Source of the DNA: Deltaproteobacteria bacterium
GTDB taxonomy: Bacteria > Desulfobacterota > DSM-4660 > Desulfatiglandales > HGW-15
DNA length: 19,477 nucleotides
Reading direction: 5' to 3'
Assembly: GCA_019308525.1 (NCBI GenBank)
Contig: JAFDIC010000027.1
Span: forward strand, 1-19,477
Shown here: positions 1 through 8,296 of the stretch, one piece after another
How positions within the stretch are numbered: position 1 is the first letter of the stretch
How the letters are laid out: the number at the start of each line of letters is the position of its first letter
Translations under genes and position numbers: made by a program
Notes under the pieces: generated by a model
Told to the model about the DNA's origin: nothing
Databases searched by the model: none
What the model saw: only the letters and a program-made list of their open reading frames with translations

Positions 1-263
1 GCGTCAAGTTGCTGGGGAGCAATGCAGGAACCTATTTTGGTGAAATGATCAACTACATTGACATGGACAACGTCCTCGAAGGAATATACAAGTCAATGAG
101 TTTTGGGGTGATCATTACCTGGGTTTGCTGTTACAAGGGATACTATACGGGCACCTGGGGTTGGGGTGCAGAGGGTGTCAGCAAGGCAACAACGCAGGCC
201 GTGGTCCTTACCTCTGTGCTCATACTTGTCTGGGATTATTTCATGACATCGATCCTTTTCTAG
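1..263 (+). CDS. mlaE: MlaE-type ABC transporter permease, C-terminal fragment
   Basis: This is the 3' end of a gene cut by the window start, readable from base 3 to the TAG at 261-263. The product is the inner-membrane permease of the Mla phospholipid transport system, which works with the MlaF ATPase and the MlaD substrate-binding ring. The visible 86 residues hold the hydrophobic C-terminal segments and the family's closing pattern: a CYKG turn, then GAEGVSKATTQAVV, then a last helix ending in VWDYF. The usual short loop after CYKG is slightly longer here (YYTGTWGWGAEG). mlaF starts 8 bases downstream, as expected in an mlaEFDC operon. The family call is firm; the N-terminal part cannot be assessed. 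Confidence 0.93.
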   Translation, partial: VKLLGSNAGTYFGEMINYIDMDNVLEGIYKSMSFGVIITWVCCYKGYYTGTWGWGAEGVSKATTQAVVLTSVLILVWDYFMTSILF

Positions 264-271
264 ACGCGGAC

Positions 272-1018
272 ATGATAAAGGTCGAAGATCTATATAAATC
301 ATTTGACGGTGTCGAGGTCATCAAGGGCATAAGCTTGACCGTGGATAAGGGGCAGATTCTTGCCCTCATCGGGGGCAGTGGTCATGGCAAGAGCGTGCTC
401 TTGAAACAGATCGCTGGCCTGATTAAGCCCGACAGGGGACGCATTCTTGTTGACGGGCATGAAATTGGTCGCATAAAAGGCAGGGACCTTGCTCGACTCA
501 GGAGTCGCATGGGGTTTTTGTTCCAGGGCGGCGCTCTCTTTGATTCCATGACGGTGTTTGACAACGTGGCCTTCCCCCTGCGGGAGAAAACAGAGCTGAA
601 TGAAAGGGATATCAAGGAAAGGGCATTGAACGTCCTGGAGCTCGTGGGTCTGTCTGGTGCAGAGGAGAAATTTCCCTCCCAGTTGAGCGGTGGGATGATA
701 AAGCGGGCTGCATTGGCACGGGAACTGGTGTGGAATCCGGAGATCATGTTTTTTGATGAACCCACCACAGGGCTGGATCCCATAATAGGTCATTCGATCC
801 TCAAGCTAATCGACCGTCTCCACAGGGAATACCGGTTTACGGGAATCATTGTAACCCACGAAATACCAAGGGTATTCGATATAGTGGACAAGGTGGCCAT
901 GCTCTACGAGGGCGCTATCGTGATATCGGGGACACCAGAGGAGGTCAAGAACTCCGGGGACCCGATTGTTCGGCAATTCGTGAGGGGGGAGGCAGAAGGG
1001 CCGGTTGCCTATGGTTGA
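272..1018 (+). CDS. mlaF: MlaF-type ABC transporter ATP-binding protein
   Basis: This is the ATPase that powers phospholipid movement through MlaE between the inner membrane and the periplasm. The protein has 248 residues. Walker A is GGSGHGKS at about 34-41, the Q-loop lies in FLFQGGALFDS, the ABC signature is LSGGM at 138-142, Walker B ends in the D162-E163 pair (FFDEPTTGLDP), and the switch histidine is in IIVTHE. FQGGALFDS and LSGGMIKRAALARE are typical of MlaF rather than of amino-acid importers. I chose ATG 272 because the family begins with this short MIKVEDLYKSF strand. The same frame stays open to 125, but that extension overlaps mlaE and resembles no domain. mlaE lies 8 bases upstream and mlaD follows. 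Confidence 0.96.
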   Translation: MIKVEDLYKSFDGVEVIKGISLTVDKGQILALIGGSGHGKSVLLKQIAGLIKPDRGRILVDGHEIGRIKGRDLARLRSRMGFLFQGGALFDSMTVFDNVAFPLREKTELNERDIKERALNVLELVGLSGAEEKFPSQLSGGMIKRAALARELVWNPEIMFFDEPTTGLDPIIGHSILKLIDRLHREYRFTGIIVTHEIPRVFDIVDKVAMLYEGAIVISGTPEEVKNSGDPIVRQFVRGEAEGPVAYG

Positions 1019-1114
1019 GACACGAGGAATGGGGCTTGGTAATCGATGTTCAAGGCGCGGGAGAAGCAACAGGTGTGGATCAGAGAAAAGCAGGCTTCTG
1101 CCAGGGAGGTAGCG

Positions 1115-1555
1115 ATGAAGAAATTCGATCTCGAACTTTCAGTAGGTCTTTTCATCCTTGCTGGAATCCTTTGCTTGGGGTACCTTTCTATCAAGCTGGC
1201 CAGGATGGAGGTCCTGGGTGACAGGGGATACGAGATCTATGCTGTTTTCAGCAACGTAGGGGGACTCAAGAAGGGGGCCTCGGTCGTTATTGCCGGTGTG
1301 GAAGTGGGCCGGGTGAAATCCATAGCCATGGAAGATTATGAAGCCAAGGTAGTCTTGTCGCTTCCGGAGGAAGTCAAGATCCAAGAGGATGCCATTGCTT
1401 CTGTGAAGACAAAGGGTCTTATTGGAGAAAAGTATATCCAGATCACGCCGGGCGCTTCGGAGGAAATAGTAGAGGCCGGAGGGAGACTCAGGGAGACCCA
1501 GCCGGCCCTGGACATAGAGGAGCTGGTTTCAAAGTTCGTATTCGGTAAGGTGTGA
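1115..1555 (+). CDS. mlaD: MlaD-type MCE-domain protein, periplasmic lipid-binding ring subunit
   Basis: This is the membrane-anchored MCE protein that forms a hexameric ring on MlaFE and passes phospholipid across the periplasm. The 146-residue protein has one N-terminal transmembrane helix (about residues 9-27, VGLFILAGILCLGYLSIKLA) and a single MCE domain. That domain shows YEIYAVFSNVGGLKKGASV, then IAGVEVGRV, then a late LIGEKYIQITPG strand. A frame-open start exists at 1046, but ATG 1115 is preferred: it has a strong AGGGAGG ribosome site at 1103-1109 and gives the expected MKKFDLELSVGLF opening. This length matches short proteobacterial MlaD proteins. mlaC follows 24 bases downstream. 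Confidence 0.94.
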   Translation: MKKFDLELSVGLFILAGILCLGYLSIKLARMEVLGDRGYEIYAVFSNVGGLKKGASVVIAGVEVGRVKSIAMEDYEAKVVLSLPEEVKIQEDAIASVKTKGLIGEKYIQITPGASEEIVEAGGRLRETQPALDIEELVSKFVFGKV

Positions 1556-1579
1556 GAGTTGCGTTTTCAGGAGGGAGCC

Positions 1580-2188
1580 ATGGGGGTCAAGTCGGTCGTC
1601 ATCTTAGCCACGACGGTTTTCGTGAGCCTTTGGGCTGTTACGATGCTGTGGGCAGGTGAGCCAACGGAAAAGATAAGGGAGACCACGGACAAACTGATAG
1701 CTATCTTGGAAAACCCTGCCTTGAAGGGCTCTGAAAAAAGGGATGAGAAGATAAGACTGTTGCGCAAGGTTGTTGACGAACGTTTTGATTGGGAGGCCAT
1801 CTCCCGGAGGGCCCTCGGCCGGCACTGGCGGAAATTGAGTCGGGAAGAAAAAGGGGAGTTTGTCCGCCTGTTTTCAAAATTGCTGGAACGAACCTATAGC
1901 GACAAGCTCGCCGATTATTCGGGAGAGACCATTTCCTACGATCGGGAAAAAGTGGACGGCAGGTATGCGGTTGTCTATGCCACCGTCAAGTCAAAAAAGC
2001 ACGGGGATATACCACTCAAGTACAGGGTCTGGAAAAGGGATGGGGAATGGCTCGTATACGATATTTCTATAGAAGGAGTGAGTCTGGTTAACAACTATCG
2101 AAGCCAGTTCAATGATATCTTAATGCAACACTCACCTCAAAAGCTGATAGATACCCTGAGGGAGAAAGTGGGAGAAAAGAAACAATAG
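1580..2188 (+). CDS. mlaC: MlaC-type periplasmic phospholipid shuttle protein
   Basis: This is the soluble periplasmic carrier that ferries phospholipid between outer-membrane MlaA and inner-membrane MlaFED. The 202-residue protein has a Sec signal peptide (about residues 1-25, cleavage likely near WAG-EPTEK). The MlaC fold follows: the N-terminal helical part with RFDWEAISRRALGRHW, then KLLERTYSDKLADYSGE, then the beta part RYAVVYATVKSK and RVWKRDGEWLVYDI, then the family's end section SLVNNYRSQFNDIL. A TTG at 1559 is in frame, but ATG 1580 has a strong AGGAGGGA site just upstream and puts the signal peptide at the N-terminus. mlaA starts 10 bases after the stop. Confidence 0.95.
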   Translation: MGVKSVVILATTVFVSLWAVTMLWAGEPTEKIRETTDKLIAILENPALKGSEKRDEKIRLLRKVVDERFDWEAISRRALGRHWRKLSREEKGEFVRLFSKLLERTYSDKLADYSGETISYDREKVDGRYAVVYATVKSKKHGDIPLKYRVWKRDGEWLVYDISIEGVSLVNNYRSQFNDILMQHSPQKLIDTLREKVGEKKQ

Positions 2189-2198
2189 CAAGGAAGGT

Positions 2199-3107
2199 AT
2201 GATCAATGTGACCGGTCGATGGCGGAATTCCAGGGGCGTGTGGTTAGGCGCAGTTCTTTTTGTGCAGGTGTTGTTTTTTCTCCAGGCTCAGCAGGTCGCT
2301 GCCCAGTTGAAACGCGCGCGATCACCTGACTATCCCATAAAGTCCATTGGGACTATGGGCAGAGATGGCGGGGCTTCAGCAAGACATGCTGGTTTGTCGG
2401 TAGTTGCCAAGGGAGATGAGGCTGTTCCACGGGCGACCTCAGAGGACGGGGAGGTTTTCCCAGATGACTTTCCGGATGAACCGTTCCCGGAAGAAGATAC
2501 CCGTATTCCGGACCCCCTTGAACCCATTAACCGGGTTGTCTACCATTTCAACGACCGGTTGTATTTTTGGCTCCTTAAGCCCCTGGCCATTGGCTATAGT
2601 GCCATAGCCCCGGAAGCCTTGAGGATAAGCATAAGCGATTTCTTTTACAATCTGGCCTTCCCCATACGATTTGTCAATTGCATGCTCCAATCCAAGTTTG
2701 AAGAGGCGGGCGAAGAGGTCAGGAGTTTCACCATAAACACAATCTGCGGGTTGGGCGGTTTCCTGGATGTGGCGGGGAAGGATCAGGGGATAAAGAAGTT
2801 CGATGAGGACTTCGGACAGACCCTCGGGTACTACGGTCTTGGGCCGGGGTTTTTTGTCATGTGGCCTGTCCTCGGCCCGTCAAGCCTGAGGGATACCGTG
2901 GGCTTTCTGGGAGATCGGTTTCTGTATCCTGCGAGCTACATTTTAGACCCAACAACGGCCTCCTTTGTTTTCAACGCCCTTGATTATGTCAATGAGACTT
3001 CGCTGCGCATAGGCGAATACGAGGATTTGAAGAAGGCCTCTTTTGATCCCTATATTGCGGTCAGGAATGCCTTCTACCAATACCGCAGCGCAAAGATCGA
3101 GGAATGA
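2199..3107 (+). CDS. mlaA: MlaA/VacJ family outer-membrane phospholipid-handling protein
   Basis: MlaA sits in the outer membrane and extracts misplaced phospholipid from the outer leaflet for MlaC. The conserved core starts near residue 105 with DPLEPINRVVYHFNDRLY. It continues with NLAFPIRFVNCMLQ, then TINTICGLGGFLDVA, then FGQTLGYYGLGPGFFVMWPVLGPS, all hallmark MlaA blocks. The N-terminus is a hydrophobic signal (about residues 14-35) followed by an unusual, roughly 65-residue linker rich in acidic residues and proline. There is no cysteine near the signal cleavage site, so it does not look like a classic lipoprotein as in E. coli. The ribosome site AGGAAGG lies just before the ATG. It is 302 residues long, longer than the usual 250 or so because of the linker. 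Confidence 0.95.
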   Translation: MINVTGRWRNSRGVWLGAVLFVQVLFFLQAQQVAAQLKRARSPDYPIKSIGTMGRDGGASARHAGLSVVAKGDEAVPRATSEDGEVFPDDFPDEPFPEEDTRIPDPLEPINRVVYHFNDRLYFWLLKPLAIGYSAIAPEALRISISDFFYNLAFPIRFVNCMLQSKFEEAGEEVRSFTINTICGLGGFLDVAGKDQGIKKFDEDFGQTLGYYGLGPGFFVMWPVLGPSSLRDTVGFLGDRFLYPASYILDPTTASFVFNALDYVNETSLRIGEYEDLKKASFDPYIAVRNAFYQYRSAKIEE

Positions 3108-3111
3108 AGAG

Positions 3112-3639
3112 ATGAACAAGGGTCTGGTTATCGTCCATACTGGCCGGGGTAAGGGCAAGACCACCGCAGCCCTTGGGATGGGGCTGAGGGGAGCGGGACA
3201 CAACCTGAAGACCCTGGTGATCCAGTTCATTAAAGGCTCATGGCATTACGGGGAACTCGATGCGGTGAAAAGGCTCCATCCCTATTTGCAGATAAGGCCG
3301 ATGGGCAAGGGCTTCATTTATCCATCCAACAAGACCCCTTCCCCCGAAGACTCCCGAGCGGTCAGTCAAGCGTGGGATTTTTTCTTGCAGCACCTGGATA
3401 CAGGCGAATTCCATATGATTATACTTGACGAAATCAATTATGCCATAGATTATGGTCTCATTGATGTCCGGGATGTGCTGGAGGCCATACGGGACAAACC
3501 AGCGGGTCTCCACGTGGTACTGACCGGCAGAAACGCACATCCTGACATCGTCGAAGCCGCTGACCTTGTCACCGAGATGAAGGAGATAAAGCACCCCTAC
3601 AGGACGGGAGTGAAGGCTCAAAGGGGAATAGAGTATTGA
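3112..3639 (+). CDS. cobO: Cob(I)yrinic acid a,c-diamide adenosyltransferase (CobO/BtuR family)
   Basis: This enzyme moves the adenosyl group of ATP to a Co(I) corrinoid, a step in making or salvaging adenosylcobalamin in the cytoplasm. The 175-residue protein opens with the diagnostic P-loop TGRGKGKTTAALG (residues 10-22), has FIKG near residue 45, and a Walker B-like IILDEINYA, followed by the typical LTGRNAHPDIVEAADLVTEM. The frame is open from 3043, but that extension lies inside mlaA. ATG 3112 is 4 bases after the mlaA stop and directly precedes the P-loop strand. The spacing implies cotranscription with the lipid transport genes. I see no cobalamin riboswitch upstream. Confidence 0.94.
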   Translation: MNKGLVIVHTGRGKGKTTAALGMGLRGAGHNLKTLVIQFIKGSWHYGELDAVKRLHPYLQIRPMGKGFIYPSNKTPSPEDSRAVSQAWDFFLQHLDTGEFHMIILDEINYAIDYGLIDVRDVLEAIRDKPAGLHVVLTGRNAHPDIVEAADLVTEMKEIKHPYRTGVKAQRGIEY

Positions 3640-3723
3640 TGCTTCCGCAAAAACCCCATCCGCGGCCATGGCAACAACTTTATGATCTGAATCAATAGTC
3701 CTAAACAGCATGGAGGTGATTGG

Positions 3724-5343
3724 ATGACGTCCAAATCAAGCATGGATACTGAAACCCTCACAATGGTACTGGATACCATATCCAAGTTGGAAAGAGACTG
3801 GTTGCCCCTGGAGAAAAAACTGGAAATGGATCACTCTGGAGAGTTCCCAATGGAACTCATCCGTTTCATGCTCGGACCTGATGTGGCTTTACACCTGATC
3901 TTTATTCCAGAGGAATACGGAGGCCTGGGGGCAGGGGCGACGGAGATTGCCATAGTATCTGAAAGGATGGCCAAGATGGACCTGGCCGTGGCTACGTCTT
4001 TTCTAGCCATATGCCTTGGCATGGACCCGATCAGGGTAGGTGCAACACCCGAACAGAGGGAAAAGTGGATAACCAAGATCGCAGAAGAGGGCCTGATAGT
4101 TGCGTATGGTGTGACCGAGCCTGAAGCAGGCTCAAATGTGCAGGCCTTGAAGACAAAGGCGGAAAGGGTCTTGGATGAAGAGGGCAATGTAAAGGGCTAC
4201 GTGATAAACGGGCAGAAGCAGTTCATCACCAATGGGGGTGTGGCAGACTTGTATACGATCCTGGCGGATAGTCCGGATGGCCCTTCCTTTTTCATAGTAG
4301 AAGGCGGGACCAAGGGCCTGACAGCGGGAAAGCACGAAGACAAACATGGCATAAGGGCTTCTGATACCTGCCCGTTGACCCTGGAGGATCTTTTCGTTCC
4401 GGCGGAAAACCTGGTGGGGGGAAAAGAGGGCCAAGGGCTCAAACAGGCCAACCAGGTGTTTGGGTACACAAGGCTCATGGTCGCCACCTTCGGCCTGGGT
4501 GGCGGCATGTCTTCTCTTGAAAAGACCATTGCCTATTCCAGGCAAAGGGTGCAGTTCGGGACAACGCTCTCTGAAAAGCAGGGATATACTCACAAGCTCC
4601 TGGTACCTCATGCAGTTCAACTCGAAGCGGCCCGGGCTTTCATAGAAAAGACGGCAAGGAGGCTCGACACGGGTGATGAAGACCTTCAGGTGGAAGGTTC
4701 CATTGCAAAGTATTTTGCCACCGAGGCCGGCGACTCCATGGCGAACGACGGGATCCAGGCCTTCGGCGGATACGGGTACATGAGGGAATTCGAGGTGGAA
4801 AAGATAAAACGGGACGTGAAGATATTGCCCCTCTATGAAGGGACCAGCGAGATTCAGCAGAACATAATTTCCATCTTCAGGGTGAGAGAGACCGTACGCT
4901 CAAAGGGGAAGTTCTATGAGGACATGGCAGTGAGGTTGGAAAAGCTGCCTCGAGATTGTGGTGCAGGGCTCCTGTCCCGCTCTGTAAGGGCAATGAATGA
5001 TATCATCCTCAGTGTCAGGAGTGCCAAGCTAACGAAATCACAGCATGTCATGTTCTTGATCGCGGACATGATTACCTGGTGCGAAATCGGAGAGGCCTTG
5101 TGCGAGAAGGCAGCAACCGGTGAGGGTAACGGGAGGTCCCCGGAATTCATGAAGGCAGCGGCCAGGCTTTTTGCCAGGGAAGTTGTTGAAAAGGTATTTG
5201 TTAACGGCCACAGGATAGCTTACGGTACACCCCAGGTATTGAAGGAGGCCAGAGATGGGCTCAAGAGGCTGGAGCTGAGCTCCAGCATGGAGGGCCGCCT
5301 GGAGGACATGGATAGGATTGCCTTTGAATTGGTAAAAGACTAG
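3724..5343 (+). CDS. Acyl-CoA dehydrogenase with C-terminal extension
   Basis: This is an FAD enzyme that oxidises acyl-CoA to enoyl-CoA and passes electrons to an electron-transfer flavoprotein. It has the ordered acyl-CoA dehydrogenase domains: an N-terminal helical part (about 20-125), the middle beta domain starting with VTEPEAGSN (130-138), and a C-terminal helical domain with QAFGGYGYMREFEVEK. Glu372 in LYEGTSEIQ is at the position of the usual catalytic base. At 539 residues it is about 150 longer than short-chain members; residues 390-539 form an alpha-helical extension like that of VLCAD/ACAD9-type proteins. An excellent ribosome site (GGAGGTGAT, 3712-3720) fixes the start. The 84-base gap before it contains TATGAT at 3681-3686 but no convincing -35. 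No etfAB or thiolase is nearby, so chain-length specificity is unknown. Confidence 0.94.
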   Translation: MTSKSSMDTETLTMVLDTISKLERDWLPLEKKLEMDHSGEFPMELIRFMLGPDVALHLIFIPEEYGGLGAGATEIAIVSERMAKMDLAVATSFLAICLGMDPIRVGATPEQREKWITKIAEEGLIVAYGVTEPEAGSNVQALKTKAERVLDEEGNVKGYVINGQKQFITNGGVADLYTILADSPDGPSFFIVEGGTKGLTAGKHEDKHGIRASDTCPLTLEDLFVPAENLVGGKEGQGLKQANQVFGYTRLMVATFGLGGGMSSLEKTIAYSRQRVQFGTTLSEKQGYTHKLLVPHAVQLEAARAFIEKTARRLDTGDEDLQVEGSIAKYFATEAGDSMANDGIQAFGGYGYMREFEVEKIKRDVKILPLYEGTSEIQQNIISIFRVRETVRSKGKFYEDMAVRLEKLPRDCGAGLLSRSVRAMNDIILSVRSAKLTKSQHVMFLIADMITWCEIGEALCEKAATGEGNGRSPEFMKAAARLFAREVVEKVFVNGHRIAYGTPQVLKEARDGLKRLELSSSMEGRLEDMDRIAFELVKD

Positions 5344-5351
5344 AATGGTGG

Positions 5352-8111
5352 TTGCCAGAAAGTCAAATCAAGGAATGGATTGTTCCGGTTCAGATGAAGA
5401 GAGAGCAGACCTATGAACGGGCCGCCTTTATGAGAAGACCTGCCCAGGCCCGGAAGACTGGTTCAAGAAGAAAGAAGGATTATGAAAATCCGAGACTCGA
5501 TCCCGGTCTCAAGCGGCTTTTCCAGAAGATAGGGGTGCCGGGGCCCGCCCCCTTCATCCCGGATCCCTTTCAACTTGAAGCGATCAAGAGAATAGAGGAC
5601 TCGGATGTCTTGGTTAGTGCCCCCACCGGCGCAGGAAAGACCTGGATAGCCGAGCAGGTAATCAGCAAATACCTGGCAAAGGGGCTCAAGTCCTGGTATG
5701 CATCCCCCTTAAAGGCATTGTCAAACAGCATCTATGCCGAGTTCCGTCGCACATTTGCCCCTGAAAACTGCGGGATCCTCACCGGAGATCGCAAAGAAAA
5801 TCCAGACGCACCTATCATTGTGGGTACGACGGAAATATTGAGGAATCAACTCTACGACGCAATGCACGAGGGAGCCGATATCGGTGCAGACCTCGTGGTG
5901 CTCGATGAGGCCCACTATCTCAGCGACCCGGAAAGGGGAGTAGTGTGGGAAGAGGTCTTGATATACCTTCCTTCCAGGGTAAGACTCCTGCTGCTTTCGG
6001 CAACCATATCCAACGCGGAGGAAATAGCCTCCTGGTTGCAGGAGAACAGGGGCACAAGGGCGCAGGTGGTGCGATCCAATGAAAGGCCGGTACCCCTTGA
6101 AATGCTGTTCCTGTTTCCAGACGGGTTCATTGCTCCCTTGGGGGCCAAGAGGGGATTGAATCCCAGGGTAAAAAAGTTCGTCCAAAGCCATCAGATGACC
6201 CGGAAGAGGAGAGGGCGAAAGGAGGCGGACTACGGTGGTATTATCAAGTGCCTCAGAGAGTTTGACCTGCTCCCCGCCATATTCTTCTTGAAGTCGAGGG
6301 TGGACTGTGACAGGGCGCTCCTGACATGCCCGCCAAACCCCACGCCTGGCCGCTTCAAGGAAGAGCTGAAGAAGGAGGTGGAGCTTTTCCTGGAAAAGTA
6401 TCCTCACCTAAAGAGACATCGACAGTTGGCTCCGCTCCTGGAAAGCCTCGTGGGGTCCCATCACGCGGGACAGCTCCCCTACTGGAAGATACTGATAGAG
6501 GAAATGATGAACAGGGGTTACCTGGAAGCGATTTTCTCCACCTCCACCGTGGCGGCAGGAGTGAATTTTCCCGCAAGGACCATAGTGCTGGTCCAAAGCG
6601 ATCGATATGATGGTCATGAATTCAAGAATTTGACCGCCACAGAGCTCCATCAAATGACAGGTAGAGCAGGGAGAAGGGGGAAAGATAACATAGGTTTCGC
6701 GCTTGTGGTGCCGGGGCTGCATCAGGACCCGCAACTTATCCAGGAACTGAAAGATTCTCCTCCAGAACCCATCACGAGTCAAATCCATATCAACTTCTCC
6801 ATGACCTTGAATCTGCTGCTTTCCCACAAGCCCCTGGAAGTGAAAGATCTCCTGGACCGTTCCTTCGCAGCGTACCAGGAAAAGGCCTCCGACTCCTCTG
6901 TCCACAGAAAGTGGGAAGAGATATTGCTAGGGCTCAAGAAGGTCCTACCAAAGGGAAGGTGCGATATCGGGGATCCCAATGAGGTGATTGAAAACATCCA
7001 GAAGATGAAAGAACTGGGCAAGAGGGCGAAGGAATTGAGCAGGGAAATTGCCCTGGAGAAACGCCTGGCGACCTACAGGGAACACATCAGGGCGGGGCGC
7101 CTCTTTCTTCATAAGAATGGAGACATCTATGTGGTTTTTCATGTGTTTTGGGACAGGGGACGACTTATATGCGCGGCCCACAATATCAGAAAGAGGGTAA
7201 GGGCAAGAAAACAGAGGATTCGCCTGAGGAAAGTGCCTTTTGAAAAGATCAAGCTCCTGTATGACTATCGTCTGGATCTGCCCGAGGACTATTCCCAGGA
7301 AAGGATCCAAGCAATGTTTGACGCCGTCAACCTGGATGAGCTGAAGGTCTTGGAGTTGGAATCTCAAGGCGAAGAACTGACCTCCGAAGAGCTGAAGAAC
7401 GTGAAGCGGAAGTTGAAAGAGCTCCCCTGTGAGGCGTGCGAGCACAGGCGGGCCTGCCTCAGGATGAAGAACAGGGCACTTCGTAGAATACTGGAAGAGT
7501 ACCGTTCCCTGGCCTATCTCCTGGAAGGAATGGGCCCTGGTCTTTGGGTCAGCTTCAAGAAGCACTTGAGGTTTTTGCAAGAGACGGGATTTGTCGACGA
7601 AAATGAAAGGCTGACGCCTGACGGCGTCTGGGCGTCAAAACTGAGGCTGGATCATCCCCTCTTGATCGCCGAAGCCATAAGGAAAGGTGGCTTTGACGGC
7701 CTTTCACCGGAAGTAATGGCAGGGTGCATGGCATCCTTTGTCTGGGATAGGATCCAGGATCTGGAGTTCAGGGGTGAAAGCCCGGCAAACCTGACGGAAT
7801 GCGAGGTCGCCTTTGAGAGGATCCTCTCTCAGATGGAAGAGATCCGCAGGCTGAAGGTGAAAAGGGGTTTCGAGAACCCACCTATTCCCTTTTGGCCGGT
7901 AGCCCTGGTCTATCTGTGGGCAAAAGGGCTCGAATGGGATACTCTCCTGTCCTTTATTCCGGTGGATGAAGGGGACATGACATCGCTGATCACCCGGACG
8001 GCGGATCATTTGAGGCAGGTGACAAACCTGGAAGATACTCATCCCCGCTTGGCCTCAACAGCGAAAGAGGCCATATCAATGATCCTGCGCGAACCAGTGT
8101 TCATAGAGTAA
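5352..8111 (+). CDS. Ski2/HelY-like superfamily 2 DEAH-box helicase
   Basis: This is an ATP-dependent nucleic-acid helicase of the Ski2-like group, probably acting on RNA. Motifs in order: Q-like FIPDPFQLEAI; Walker A APTGAGKT (90-97); ASPLKALSN; TGD; GTTEILRNQL; DEAH (185-188); SAT (216-218); the family's STSTVAAGVNFPART; and motif VI HQMTGRAGRRG (433-443). A C-terminal DSHCT-like helical region runs from about 735 to 919. A small cysteine group (C693, C696, C702) sits between the two halves, as in HelY-type proteins. At 919 residues the length is normal. The start is uncertain: TTG 5352 follows the acyl-CoA dehydrogenase stop by 8 bases with a weak GGTGG site, and ATG 5394 is the alternative. 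The N-terminal 55 residues are basic and variable. Confidence 0.93.
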   Translation: MPESQIKEWIVPVQMKREQTYERAAFMRRPAQARKTGSRRKKDYENPRLDPGLKRLFQKIGVPGPAPFIPDPFQLEAIKRIEDSDVLVSAPTGAGKTWIAEQVISKYLAKGLKSWYASPLKALSNSIYAEFRRTFAPENCGILTGDRKENPDAPIIVGTTEILRNQLYDAMHEGADIGADLVVLDEAHYLSDPERGVVWEEVLIYLPSRVRLLLLSATISNAEEIASWLQENRGTRAQVVRSNERPVPLEMLFLFPDGFIAPLGAKRGLNPRVKKFVQSHQMTRKRRGRKEADYGGIIKCLREFDLLPAIFFLKSRVDCDRALLTCPPNPTPGRFKEELKKEVELFLEKYPHLKRHRQLAPLLESLVGSHHAGQLPYWKILIEEMMNRGYLEAIFSTSTVAAGVNFPARTIVLVQSDRYDGHEFKNLTATELHQMTGRAGRRGKDNIGFALVVPGLHQDPQLIQELKDSPPEPITSQIHINFSMTLNLLLSHKPLEVKDLLDRSFAAYQEKASDSSVHRKWEEILLGLKKVLPKGRCDIGDPNEVIENIQKMKELGKRAKELSREIALEKRLATYREHIRAGRLFLHKNGDIYVVFHVFWDRGRLICAAHNIRKRVRARKQRIRLRKVPFEKIKLLYDYRLDLPEDYSQERIQAMFDAVNLDELKVLELESQGEELTSEELKNVKRKLKELPCEACEHRRACLRMKNRALRRILEEYRSLAYLLEGMGPGLWVSFKKHLRFLQETGFVDENERLTPDGVWASKLRLDHPLLIAEAIRKGGFDGLSPEVMAGCMASFVWDRIQDLEFRGESPANLTECEVAFERILSQMEEIRRLKVKRGFENPPIPFWPVALVYLWAKGLEWDTLLSFIPVDEGDMTSLITRTADHLRQVTNLEDTHPRLASTAKEAISMILREPVFIE

Positions 8112-8141
8112 CCCGGCAGCGTGGTGGAACAGGGTTTTTCC

Positions 8142-8171
8142 TTGACAGGCATGGCTAAATTCCCCAATACT
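8142..8171 (+). promoter_or_regulatory. Candidate sigma-70 promoter upstream of the catabolic cluster
   Basis: A perfect TTGACA (8142-8147) is followed after 18 bases by AATACT (8166-8171), a 4/6 match to the -10 consensus. It lies in the 185-base gap between the helicase and the isomerase-family gene, where a new transcription unit would be expected to begin. A second copy of TTGACAGG occurs at 8190-8197 but has no good -10 at the right distance. This is a pattern match only. Confidence 0.35.
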
Positions 8172-8296
8172 AGATTCCCAACCGTGGGCTTGACAGGGGC
8201 TTTTGGGGTAGTTGCATCAAACGCCATTGACCGGGGAGATGGTGCCAACGTGATGGTCTGTATCTCACCTTCTCTCCCGGACCCTTCGAGGTTCTC

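Noticed and set aside
3238..3711. Reverse-strand open frame covering cobO and the gap after it.
   Set aside because: It is antisense to a clear CobO, has no recognisable motif, and its start lies in the ribosome-site region of the acyl-CoA dehydrogenase.
3640..3723. Promoter for the acyl-CoA dehydrogenase at TATGAT 3681-3686.
   Set aside because: There is no -35-like sequence at 16-18 bases upstream, so the match is likely chance.
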